Of a DNA stretch of 64,000 nt, positions 34,390-42,759 are shown one piece after another; the first letter of the stretch is position 1; each line of letters starts with the position of its first letter. The notes under the pieces are model-generated. The model searched no databases. It saw only the letters and a list, made by a program, of their open reading frames with translations, and was not told the DNA's origin. The DNA is from an uncultured Prevotellaceae bacterium (lineage in GTDB: Bacteria; Bacteroidota; Bacteroidia; Bacteroidales; Bacteroidaceae), in contig CACXVS010000005.1 of assembly GCA_902771155.1 (NCBI GenBank), forward strand, positions 39,384 to 103,383, read 5' to 3'. The translations under genes and the position numbers were made by a program.

Positions 34390-35763
34390 ATGACACTCAT
34401 TAAATCCATTTCCGGTATCCGTGGCACCATCGGAGGCCCCACGGGCAATACACTGAACCCACTGGATATCGTTAAGTTTACCACCGCCTACGCTAAATTC
34501 ATCGGTGGCAAAAAGATAGTAGTAGGCCGCGATGGCCGTATTTCCGGTCCTATGGTGCGCGATGTTGTCTGCGGCACGCTCACTGGTATGGGTTACGATG
34601 TGATCGACATCGGTCTTGCTACAACGCCAACCACCGAGTTAGCTGTCCGGATGTCGGGTGCTGATGGTGGCATCATCATCACAGCCTCCCACAATCCGCG
34701 CCAGTGGAACGCTTTGAAGTTACTCAACCGCGAGGGTGAATTCCTGACAGCAGCTGATGGTGCAGAAGTACTTCGCATCGCAGATAGTGAAGACTTCAAC
34801 TACGCTGAGGTCGATCACCTGGGCAAGGTTATCATCGACGACACTTTCAACCGTCGCCACATCGACTCAGTGCTTTCTTTGAAACTCGTCGATGTCGAAT
34901 CCATCCGCCAACGCAAGTTCCGCGTCTGTGCCGATACCATCAACTCCGTGGGTGGCATCATCCTCCCAGAATTGTTTCAGGCACTGGGTGTCGAATACAC
35001 CATTCTTAATGGCGAGTGTACAGGTGACTTCGCCCACAACCCAGAGCCTCTTGAGAAGAATCTTCAGGGCATCATGGATAAGATGAAGAAAGGTGGTTAC
35101 GATCTTGGTATCGTTGTTGATCCCGATGTCGATCGCCTCGCCTTTATCTGCGAAGACGGCACCATGTTTGGCGAGGAATACACCCTTGTATCCGTAGCCG
35201 ATTACGTACTCAGTCACACAGCTGGAAATACTGTTTCTAATTTAAGTAGTACGCGTGCCCTTCGTGATGTGACAGAGAAACACGGTGGTCAATACACTGC
35301 AGCTGCAGTAGGTGAGGTCAACGTCACCACCAAGATGAAAGAGGTGGGTGCCGTCATCGGAGGCGAAGGCAATGGTGGTGTCATCTATCCTGAGAGCCAC
35401 TACGGCCGCGATGCCCTCGTAGGCATCGCCCTGTTCCTCTCCTCACTCGCCCAGAAAGGCTGCACCGTCAGTGAACTGCGCAAGACGTTCCCCGACTATC
35501 AGATAGCCAAGAACCGCATCGACCTTACCCCCGGCACCGATGTTGATGCCATTCTCGTCAAGGTCAAGCAGATGTTCGCGAACGACAACAGCGCCAAGGT
35601 CAACGATATCGACGGCGTGAAGATCGACTTCCCCGACCGTTGGGTTCACCTGCGCAAGTCCAACACTGAGCCTATCATCCGTGTCTATAGTGAAGCACAG
35701 ACGATGGCCCAGGCCGACGACCTCGGCAAGCAACTCATGCAAGTTGTTTACGACATGCAATAA
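34390..35763 (+). CDS. glmM: Phosphoglucosamine mutase
   Basis: 457 residues of the alpha-D-phosphohexomutase family: phosphoserine loop TASHNP (Ser100), metal loop DPDVDRLAF, sugar-binding GGEGNGGVIYP, and C-terminal phosphate-binding RKSNTEPIIRVY. It converts glucosamine-6-phosphate to glucosamine-1-phosphate for UDP-GlcNAc, peptidoglycan and lipid A. A phosphomannomutase or phosphoglucomutase activity cannot be fully excluded, but length and sequence fit the Bacteroidota GlmM form. A clear terminator follows. Confidence 0.9.
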   Translation: MTLIKSISGIRGTIGGPTGNTLNPLDIVKFTTAYAKFIGGKKIVVGRDGRISGPMVRDVVCGTLTGMGYDVIDIGLATTPTTELAVRMSGADGGIIITASHNPRQWNALKLLNREGEFLTAADGAEVLRIADSEDFNYAEVDHLGKVIIDDTFNRRHIDSVLSLKLVDVESIRQRKFRVCADTINSVGGIILPELFQALGVEYTILNGECTGDFAHNPEPLEKNLQGIMDKMKKGGYDLGIVVDPDVDRLAFICEDGTMFGEEYTLVSVADYVLSHTAGNTVSNLSSTRALRDVTEKHGGQYTAAAVGEVNVTTKMKEVGAVIGGEGNGGVIYPESHYGRDALVGIALFLSSLAQKGCTVSELRKTFPDYQIAKNRIDLTPGTDVDAILVKVKQMFANDNSAKVNDIDGVKIDFPDRWVHLRKSNTEPIIRVYSEAQTMAQADDLGKQLMQVVYDMQ

Positions 35764-35764
35764 A

Positions 35765-35798
35765 CAAATGTCCCCGCTCCAACGAGCGGGGATATTTG
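35765..35798 (+). terminator. Terminator after glmM
   Basis: CCCCGCT (35772-35778) pairs with AGCGGGG (35785-35791) around a CCAACG loop, extended by flanking A/T pairs (CAAAT with ATTTG). It lies within 35 bases of the stop codon. Confidence 0.85.
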
Positions 35799-35901
35799 TC
35801 ATTGGTATGAACGCCACGTTGGCGGCATACTTCTAATCTTTATGTTTACCCCCCTGTGATCTTGATACTTAGGTGATTGGCATGCCTCAGCTACGGGTGT
35901 A

Positions 35902-35965
35902 AAGTCCGTCCCGTCGGACTGGGAGTCCGCTCGTTACGGACTGGGAGTCCGAACACGACGGACTG
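35902..35965. repeat. Cluster of GGACT palindromes between convergent genes
   Basis: Two exact copies of the palindromic CGGACTGGGAGTCCG occur at 35915-35929 and 35937-35951, flanked by AGTCCG (35903-35908) and CGGACT (35958-35963). Several alternative hairpins are possible. It probably ends transcription of the DUF2490 gene or is a small repeat family. Confidence 0.8.
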
Positions 35966-35974
35966 AAAGATTTC

Positions 35975-36763
35975 TTAGAACTTGAATTTGTAACCCAGAC
36001 CGAGCAGGTGGATATTAGGCTCGTTGTCATCATCGTCGTTATTGACGTTCTGATAGCGGTAGAAGAAGCCGACGGCATGCTGGCTGGAGAGTTTCCAGTC
36101 GAGACCGGCAGTATAGCGAACCTTCTGAAGGCTCCAGGCATTGAAAAGCTCGACACTAGCATAAGGCGTAACAGCAAGACCTTTCTTGTCGTACTCCACC
36201 TGCAGACGACTGCGAAGCACATTCTTGCCCTTGCCGTTATAGACCTTCTCCTTGCCATCATAGGCCTGATCGAGGTAGCTCCAACGCTCACTGACGGTAT
36301 GTTCAGGGCAATAGGTATATTGCCAGCGCTCACGCAAAGAGAAACGGAAGTCGCCAAAGAGCTTCTTGTCGAACGTTAAAGAGATGTTGAAGCGATGACG
36401 AGGTGCCCAGTAGCAGGCACACTTCTTGGGATCGCCCTCATTGGCATCACCATCGAGCACAGCATCGTCGGTGGCCTCGAAATAAGAGGTCTTCTCGTTG
36501 TTGTCGTAGAGCAGGGTGTAACCAGCTGAGGCCTTGAGCCACTTGGTCAACTTATAGTCGGCACTGAGGCCAACGGCCCAACGGTCACTCTTCTTGGTGT
36601 TGTCGCGGGTACGATACTCCCCTTCAAGACTGACACTGAACTGCTTGTTGACCTTCTTCTGGGCCTCGAGGGTGAAATCAATTCCAAAATCATCACTCTG
36701 AGCACTTGCACCCAAAGGAAGGACTGTTATAATGCAAAGCGCAAAAAACTTTTTTAAATCCAT
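35975..36763 (-). CDS. DUF2490-family outer-membrane beta-barrel protein
   Basis: 262 residues from ATG 36763. The signal peptide ends LGASAQ, then come alternating beta-strands (FSVSLEGEYRTRD, WLKASAGYTLLYD, FRFSLRERWQYTY, FYRYQNVN) and a C-terminal strand ending YKFKF, the layout of DUF2490 outer-membrane barrels. A sequence upstream in frame begins with TTG and was not used. It is the last gene of the exonuclease III / VTC / DUF4956 operon, which suggests a role linked to polyphosphate or its export. That link is inference. Confidence 0.8.
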   Translation of the reverse strand: MDLKKFFALCIITVLPLGASAQSDDFGIDFTLEAQKKVNKQFSVSLEGEYRTRDNTKKSDRWAVGLSADYKLTKWLKASAGYTLLYDNNEKTSYFEATDDAVLDGDANEGDPKKCACYWAPRHRFNISLTFDKKLFGDFRFSLRERWQYTYCPEHTVSERWSYLDQAYDGKEKVYNGKGKNVLRSRLQVEYDKKGLAVTPYASVELFNAWSLQKVRYTAGLDWKLSSQHAVGFFYRYQNVNNDDDDNEPNIHLLGLGYKFKF

Positions 36764-36787
36764 TTTCAATCTTCAATTTTCAATCCT

Positions 36788-37441
36788 CTAAAACTCTTTG
36801 AGTTGATCTTTTGAGAGCTTAAGATTGTTGCCTACGGTAGTCGTTTCACCCTCGTAGGTGACACGGATCATTGCCATATCGCGCAAGAAGTCGATGGAGC
36901 CGACATCAACCTTGACAACCTTGACACCCAAGCGCTTCTCGAGGTCGGCAACGAGCTCATCGTGACGTGCAGGCGTAATAAGCTCGATGCGGTCGTACTG
37001 AATGAGACGCGTGGGATGCGTCTTAAGACGAAGCTCACAGACAGCTACAGCTAGGATGATGATGAGATTGGTAACGATAACCTCAAAATAAGGTAGGTTG
37101 ACAGAGACTGCATTAACCAGCGAGAGGGCGATGATGACAAAGAGATAGGTCATCTCACGAACGGGCATGGTATCTGTGCGATAACGCATGATGGAGAAGA
37201 TACCAAAGAGACCGATACCCACACCCATCGATGTTTTGCCCTTCATATCCTCAAGCACGAATATCATGAAGAAGACAATAAAGAAGATGGCAACAGAAAT
37301 GAGCATAAAGGTGAAATAGAAGTCGCGACGTCGACTCTTCTGGTAATACAGACGGTCGATGATGAACCAGGTGGCGAGCACGTTGATGAGCAGGCGGATG
37401 AACATCATCATAAAGTCGGAAGATAATTCAAAAAATTCCAT
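36788..37441 (-). CDS. DUF4956-family membrane protein
   Basis: 217 residues with four hydrophobic segments in the first 135 residues (RLLINVLATWFII, YFTFMLISVAIFFIVFFMIFVL, LFVIIALSLVNAV, VIVTNLIIILAVAV), the family loop GVGIGLFGIFSIMRYRTDTMP, and a soluble C-terminal domain of about 75 residues. DUF4956 proteins are often encoded next to VTC-type polyphosphate polymerases, as here, and may form the membrane part of a polymerisation-translocation unit. 33 bases separate it from the polymerase gene. Confidence 0.85.
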   Translation of the reverse strand: MEFFELSSDFMMMFIRLLINVLATWFIIDRLYYQKSRRRDFYFTFMLISVAIFFIVFFMIFVLEDMKGKTSMGVGIGLFGIFSIMRYRTDTMPVREMTYLFVIIALSLVNAVSVNLPYFEVIVTNLIIILAVAVCELRLKTHPTRLIQYDRIELITPARHDELVADLEKRLGVKVVKVDVGSIDFLRDMAMIRVTYEGETTTVGNNLKLSKDQLKEF

Positions 37442-37474
37442 ATCGTTTCTTTTGTTTTTAAATATATTCTTTTT

Positions 37475-38266
37475 TTATCCTTTTATCTTTTTCTCAATAC
37501 TATGCAGACGAGGTTTGATGCGATTATGCCGCAAGCCACTGTTAGTAAGGGCAGAGCCAATAACGTATTTTGAGAACCCGTGGGGGAAGATGCGCAACTG
37601 GAGTAGCTTGCTTAGGATGGGCGAAGGCTGAAGACCGTCGCGCTTAAGTTCGATAATGACAATGTCACCCATATCGCGATCGATACCAGTGGCAATGTTA
37701 TGGAAACGCAGATGGGTATCGATAGTGAGACGCTCGGTCTTGCCCTGATTGACAAGGGTGATGCGGTCGAAGCGGTTCTCAATCTGCTCAGTCAACGACT
37801 CAGGGGCATAGCGCAAATGCTCGCGAAGGAAGTCATCGTAAACTATGTATTGCTCGTCCTGACGCTCAAAACGGATGGTATGGTCGGGATGGAGGGCATC
37901 GAAGCCTTCCATCGTCATACGCTTTTTCTTGGTGCGCCCGTGGTTGTTCTTGGTCTTCACCTCGAGGAAGTTGAGCCCTGCATCAACGTAAGAACGGATG
38001 CGCAACTTCTGGCGCACCAGATGGCCCGCCGCGTGACGATTATACATGGCACAATCAGGGGTATCGAAATAGAGGGTGTAATAAGGTGAGATGCGCAGAC
38101 CACCCGTCTCCTGCACGTAATAGTCGGATCGTGCAATCTCGAGGAGCTGTTTAAGCACAGGCACCGTAGTCACGAATTTGGTGTCGATGCGATTCATCAG
38201 CCGGATGTCTTTCATCTCCTCCAGCGTGATGGGTTTATAGTCGTTAAGTATTTCTTGCAGTGTCAT
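37475..38266 (-). CDS. VTC-domain polyphosphate polymerase-like protein
   Basis: 263 residues covering one VTC domain. Basic tunnel residues expected for ATP-driven polyphosphate synthesis are visible: Arg26 and Lys30 (MNRIDTKF), Lys87/Arg89/Arg91, Lys104/Lys106 in FLEVKTK, and Arg165/Arg168. The acidic metal site is probably Glu206 in IIELKRDG. No SPX or membrane domain is fused, unlike the yeast Vtc4 complex; the adjacent DUF4956 gene may supply the membrane part. It starts 9 bases after the exonuclease III stop. Activity is inferred from the family. Confidence 0.87.
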   Translation of the reverse strand: MTLQEILNDYKPITLEEMKDIRLMNRIDTKFVTTVPVLKQLLEIARSDYYVQETGGLRISPYYTLYFDTPDCAMYNRHAAGHLVRQKLRIRSYVDAGLNFLEVKTKNNHGRTKKKRMTMEGFDALHPDHTIRFERQDEQYIVYDDFLREHLRYAPESLTEQIENRFDRITLVNQGKTERLTIDTHLRFHNIATGIDRDMGDIVIIELKRDGLQPSPILSKLLQLRIFPHGFSKYVIGSALTNSGLRHNRIKPRLHSIEKKIKG

Positions 38267-38275
38267 ACGGAAGGT

Positions 38276-39025
38276 TTAGCGGAGGGTGAGCTCTACGGGA
38301 CAGTGGTCGGAACCCATAATATCGGTATGGATCTTTGCATCGTCGAGACGGTCGCGCAGACGATCGGAGATGACAAAGTAGTCGATGCGCCAACCTGCAT
38401 TCTTCTCGCGTGCATGGAAACGGTACGACCACCACGAGTATTTCACCTCTTCGGGATATTTGTAGCGGAATGTATCAGTAAACCCACAGGCCAACAAGTC
38501 GCTGAACTGCTCACGCTCCTCATCGGTGAAGCCCGCATTGCGACGATTGGACTTGGGATTCTTGATATCGATCTCCTCGTGGGCTACATTGAGGTCGCCA
38601 CAGAGGATGACCGGTTTCTGCTGGTCGAGCTTCTTGAGATAACCGCGGAAGGCATCTTCCCATGACATGCGATACTCCAGGCGCTTCAGACCATCCTGAG
38701 AGTTTGGAGTATAGCAGCATACAAGATAGAAGTCGGGCATCTCAAGCGTAACGACGCGCCCTTCGTGATCATGCAGATCTACACCGATGCCATAATTGAC
38801 GCTGAGGGGTTGATGACGGGTAAAGATAGCGGTACCAGAATAACCCTTCTTCTCGGCATAGTTCCAGTAACTCTGGTAACCCTCGAAGGCCAGGTCGAGC
38901 TGACCTGCCTGCATCTTTGTTTCCTGAAGACAGAAGAAATCAGCATCGAGCGACTTGAAAATATCGCTGAAGCCCTTACCCTCGCAGGCACGAAGACCGT
39001 TGACATTCCAACTAATAAACTTCAT
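38276..39025 (-). CDS. xth: Exodeoxyribonuclease III / AP endonuclease
   Basis: 249 residues of the EEP nuclease family: ISWNVNGLRA (Asn7), QETK (Glu35), CGDLNVAHEEID and the C-terminal SDHCPVEL. It cuts DNA at abasic sites and trims 3' ends during base-excision repair. It is the first gene of a four-gene run ending with the VTC/DUF4956/DUF2490 set, and it has its own promoter. Confidence 0.95.
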   Translation of the reverse strand: MKFISWNVNGLRACEGKGFSDIFKSLDADFFCLQETKMQAGQLDLAFEGYQSYWNYAEKKGYSGTAIFTRHQPLSVNYGIGVDLHDHEGRVVTLEMPDFYLVCCYTPNSQDGLKRLEYRMSWEDAFRGYLKKLDQQKPVILCGDLNVAHEEIDIKNPKSNRRNAGFTDEEREQFSDLLACGFTDTFRYKYPEEVKYSWWSYRFHAREKNAGWRIDYFVISDRLRDRLDDAKIHTDIMGSDHCPVELTLR

Positions 39026-39044
39026 CGTTCATCTAATTTGTCCG

Positions 39045-39052
39045 CAAAGGTA
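39045..39052 (-). promoter_or_regulatory. Promoter -7 box of the xth-VTC operon
   Basis: TACCTTTG on the minus strand, 20 bases before ATG 39025. It also would drive the polyphosphate cassette downstream, as no other promoter was seen before those genes. Confidence 0.65.
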
Positions 39053-39126
39053 CGAATAAAACCGCACATTACGTAGATAAGACATAAAAAAAACTGTAAA
39101 ATCGATATTATATTCAATAAAATGCG

Positions 39127-39134
39127 TACTTTTG
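39127..39134 (+). promoter_or_regulatory. Promoter -7 box of the ABC exporter operon
   Basis: TACTTTTG lies 24 bases before ATG 39158 and inside the longer reading frame that starts at 39122, so the longer start would precede transcription. Confidence 0.65.
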
Positions 39135-39157
39135 CCAACGAAATCGATTTTAAGCCA

Positions 39158-40924
39158 ATGCTAAAGACGCTTACCAAACAGATCAGAGGCTATCAGACCG
39201 CCACCATCCTCACCCCCGTGTGGACGGCACTGGAGGTGTTGATGGACGTGCTGATACCTTACGTGACGGCCTCGCTTATAGACAAGGGCATCAATGCAGG
39301 CGACATGCGGAACGTGTATTATTACGGCACCATCATGCTAGGAATGGCACTGATGAGCATGGTGTTTGGCATACTCGGGGGACGCTGCTCGGCCTACGCA
39401 TCGACAGGCTTTGCCGCCAACCTGCGCTCGGCGATGTATCGCAATATCCAGCGACTGGCCTTCTCTGATATCGACAAATATGCCATATCGGGACTAATCA
39501 CCCGTATGACCACTGATGTAAACTCGCTACAAAGTGCGTTCCAGCAGATACTGGGAATCAGCGTGAGGGCCCCTTTCAAACTGATGCTTTCAATACTGAT
39601 GTGCCTAGTCATCGATGCCCGGCTGTCGCTGGTGTTCCTCGTGGCACTGGTGATACTGAGCTTCTCGCTTTACCATATCATTTCGAGGGTTGCCCGTCTG
39701 TTCCAACAGGTGTTTGTGAAGTACGACGAATTGAACCTGAGTGTGCAGGAGAACATTACGGGAATCAGACTGGTTAAGGCTTTTGTGCGCGAAGACTATG
39801 AGAACAAGAAATTTGCAGGAGCCGCAGAGAATCTCTATAAATTATATGTACGCGCGGAGAGTCTGATGGCATGGAACCACCCCATTATGAACATGGTGGT
39901 GTATGGCTGTATCATCGCCCTGTCGTGGTTGGGGGCCCACTATATCGTGGAAGGAACACTGACTACTGGTGAACTGACCTCGCTGTTCAGTTACGTGATG
40001 TCGATACTGATGTCGCTGATGATGCTCTCAATGATATTCGTGACACTCACACAGAGTGCCGCCTCAGCCAAGCGTGTGTCAGAGATTATTGAGGAGGAAC
40101 CCGACATTGTGAATCCCGAAAAGCCCGTCTATGAGATCGCTGACGGTAGCGTAGCATTCCGAGGCGTACGCTTCGACTATGTACGCCAGACACCAGGCAA
40201 GAGCCGTCGCTCGGCACTCTATAACGTGAGTTTCGTCATCAAGAGTGGTGAGACCATCGGCGTCATCGGTGGTACTGGCTCAGGTAAATCGTCGCTCGTC
40301 AATCTGATTTCACGCCTCTACGACGTCACGCAAGGCGAAGTGATGGTAGGAGGACGTAATGTAAAGGAATATGACCTGACGACACTCAGAAACGACGTCA
40401 GTGTGGTGCTACAGAACAATATCCTCTTCTCAGGTTCAATCCTCGACAATCTGCGCTGGGGTAACCCTGAAGCAACGGAGGAGGACTGTAAGGAGGCATG
40501 CCATCTGGCTTGTGCCGACGAGTTTATAGAGCAAATGCCCGAAGGTTACAACACACACATCGAACAGGGTGGCACAAACGTGAGCGGAGGTCAGAAACAA
40601 CGTCTCTGCATCGCTCGCGCCTTACTGAAGCAACCCAAGATTCTGGTGCTCGACGACTCGACATCGGCCTGCGACACGGCGACAGATGCCAAGATCAGGG
40701 AAGCTATCCACACTCAATTGCCCGAGATGACAAAGATCATCATCGCCCAACGCATACTCAGTGTAAAAGACTGCGACCGCATACTAGTGATGGACAACGG
40801 GGTGGTAACGGGATTCGACACCCACGAGAACCTGTTGAAGACAAACCAGCTCTATCAGGAGATTTATGCCATACAGAAGGCGGATAAGGGCGACTTTGAT
40901 GCCCCGAAAGGAGGTGCTGCATGA
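39158..40924 (+). CDS. ABC exporter half-transporter with degenerate ATPase site
   Basis: 588 residues from ATG 39158: six-helix membrane domain (about 1-310) and a nucleotide-binding domain with Walker A GGTGSGKSS (Lys377) and canonical signature VSGGQKQR. The catalytic Glu after Walker B is Asp500 (LVLDDSTSA), and the H-loop His is Gln531 (IIAQRIL). These changes mark the non-hydrolytic site of heterodimeric exporters such as TM287/288 or BmrCD. The gene overlaps its partner by 4 bases (ATGA). Substrate unknown, perhaps lipids or drugs. Confidence 0.93.
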   Translation: MLKTLTKQIRGYQTATILTPVWTALEVLMDVLIPYVTASLIDKGINAGDMRNVYYYGTIMLGMALMSMVFGILGGRCSAYASTGFAANLRSAMYRNIQRLAFSDIDKYAISGLITRMTTDVNSLQSAFQQILGISVRAPFKLMLSILMCLVIDARLSLVFLVALVILSFSLYHIISRVARLFQQVFVKYDELNLSVQENITGIRLVKAFVREDYENKKFAGAAENLYKLYVRAESLMAWNHPIMNMVVYGCIIALSWLGAHYIVEGTLTTGELTSLFSYVMSILMSLMMLSMIFVTLTQSAASAKRVSEIIEEEPDIVNPEKPVYEIADGSVAFRGVRFDYVRQTPGKSRRSALYNVSFVIKSGETIGVIGGTGSGKSSLVNLISRLYDVTQGEVMVGGRNVKEYDLTTLRNDVSVVLQNNILFSGSILDNLRWGNPEATEEDCKEACHLACADEFIEQMPEGYNTHIEQGGTNVSGGQKQRLCIARALLKQPKILVLDDSTSACDTATDAKIREAIHTQLPEMTKIIIAQRILSVKDCDRILVMDNGVVTGFDTHENLLKTNQLYQEIYAIQKADKGDFDAPKGGAA

Positions 40925-42744
40925 GACAACCTAACTTCGGAGGACCAAGAGCCCCAAGGGCACAAGCCGGATTTCAGAAGGTTGACAAGCAGCAGCGGGC
41001 CATCCTTCTGCGGATGTTCTCCTTTGTCATGCAGCACTACAGGTGGGCCATCGTGGTGGTTCTGGCCTGTGTGTTCATCTCCTCAATCACCTCACTCATC
41101 TCCTCGCTGTTTACCAAGACGCTTATCGACGACTATATCGTACCCCTGACGCAGGTGAACAATCCCGAGTACCAGTCTTTGGCGCAGACGTTGTTCAAAC
41201 TGGGACTCATACTCTTCTTCGGTACGGTGTGCTCTTATACCTATAACCGTTTGATGATCCACATCAGTCAAGGCACAATGCTACGTCTGAGAAAAACCAT
41301 CTTCGAGAAGATGCAACATCTGCCGATAAGCTATTTCGACCAGCGTTCGCATGGCGATATCATGTCTGTCTATACCAACGATGTTGATTCGCTACGCCAG
41401 ATGATATCCACAGCTATGGCCCAAGTGTTCTCATCGGTTATCACCATCGTGGCCACCTTCACGTCGATGATTGTGATGAGTATCCCACTAACGGTGGTGA
41501 GTGTAGCTATGGCTGTCGTGATGGCTGTTAGCACCACCAAACTGGGAAAGCGCTCACGTAACTACTTCCGTACCCAACAGCAACGACTGGCCAATGTCAA
41601 CGGATTCATCGAGGAGATGCTGACAGGTCAGAAGGTAGTGAAGATATTCTGCCACGAGGAAAAGGCCATCAACAAGTTTGAGGATATCAACGAACAACTG
41701 CGTGCTTCGGCCTGCAATGCCAACCGTATCGCCAATATCGTGATGCCCGTGAATGGTGGCATCAGCAATTTCGGTTTCGTGCTGCTCGCAGTGGTAGGTG
41801 CCACACTAGCCATTAACCCTTCCATCGCTATGGTATCACTGGGAACAGTGGTGGCCTTCCTGCAGCTGAACAAGAGTTTTACAAGACCTATCTCACAGGT
41901 GAGTCAGCAAATCAACTCCGTACTCAATGCCTCCGTGGGAGCCGAGCGCGTGTTTGCCTTAGGCGATGCTGAGCCTGAGGTGGATGAAGGTAAGGTCGTT
42001 TTGGAGGACCCGAAGGGTGACGTGGATTTCACAGACGTTGACTTCGGCTATACCCCAGAGAAACAAGTGCTCTTCGACATAGACATCAATACCAACCCTG
42101 GGCAGAAGATTGCCTTTGTGGGAGGGACTGGTGCCGGCAAGACCACTATTATCAATCTCATCAACCGTTTCTACGAGATTCAGGGAGGTCGTATTCTCTA
42201 CGACGGCATTCCCATTACCGACATCTCGAAGAAGTCGTTGCGTCAGGGTATGAGCATCGTGCTGCAGGAGACACACCTCTTTACGGGTAGCGTGCTCGAC
42301 AATATCCGCTATGGCAAACTGAACGCTACCGACGAGGAGTGTATGCAGGCGGCACGCTTAGTGGGTGCCGATGACTTTATCCGCCGACTTCCTCACAGTT
42401 ACCAGACCATTCTCAATGGTGATGGTGGCAACCTGTCACAAGGTGAACGCCAACTGTTGGCGATTGCGAGAGCCGCAGTATCCAATCCTCCAGTGCTGAT
42501 TCTCGACGAGGCTACGAGTAGCATCGACACCCGTACGGAACAACTGGTACAACAAGGCATGGACTCACTGATGAAGGGACGAACTACCTTTGTCATCGCC
42601 CACCGCCTAAGTACGGTGCGCAATGCCGATCAGATCATCGTACTCGATCATGGCCGCATCATCGAACAAGGCACTCACGATCAACTCCTCACCCTTCGGG
42701 GACGCTATTATATGCTTTACACCGGTAACGAACTGACTGCCTGA
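40921..42744 (+). CDS. ABC exporter half-transporter, catalytic partner
   Basis: 607 residues: six membrane helices and a nucleotide-binding domain with Walker A GGTGAGKTT, Walker B LILDEATSSID with intact Glu, and H-loop IAHRLST. Its signature is the altered LSQGERQ instead of LSGGQ. Paired with the intact signature and degenerate Walker B/H-loop of the upstream protein, this gives one active and one inactive ATP site, the classic asymmetric heterodimer. The start codon overlaps the upstream stop, so the two chains are probably made in equal amounts. Confidence 0.94.
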   Translation: MRQPNFGGPRAPRAQAGFQKVDKQQRAILLRMFSFVMQHYRWAIVVVLACVFISSITSLISSLFTKTLIDDYIVPLTQVNNPEYQSLAQTLFKLGLILFFGTVCSYTYNRLMIHISQGTMLRLRKTIFEKMQHLPISYFDQRSHGDIMSVYTNDVDSLRQMISTAMAQVFSSVITIVATFTSMIVMSIPLTVVSVAMAVVMAVSTTKLGKRSRNYFRTQQQRLANVNGFIEEMLTGQKVVKIFCHEEKAINKFEDINEQLRASACNANRIANIVMPVNGGISNFGFVLLAVVGATLAINPSIAMVSLGTVVAFLQLNKSFTRPISQVSQQINSVLNASVGAERVFALGDAEPEVDEGKVVLEDPKGDVDFTDVDFGYTPEKQVLFDIDINTNPGQKIAFVGGTGAGKTTIINLINRFYEIQGGRILYDGIPITDISKKSLRQGMSIVLQETHLFTGSVLDNIRYGKLNATDEECMQAARLVGADDFIRRLPHSYQTILNGDGGNLSQGERQLLAIARAAVSNPPVLILDEATSSIDTRTEQLVQQGMDSLMKGRTTFVIAHRLSTVRNADQIIVLDHGRIIEQGTHDQLLTLRGRYYMLYTGNELTA

Positions 42745-42759
42745 CAATTCATATAAACC

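Noticed and set aside
36764..36769. TTG start for the DUF2490 protein
   Set aside because: An ATG two codons downstream gives a normal signal peptide and needs no rare start.
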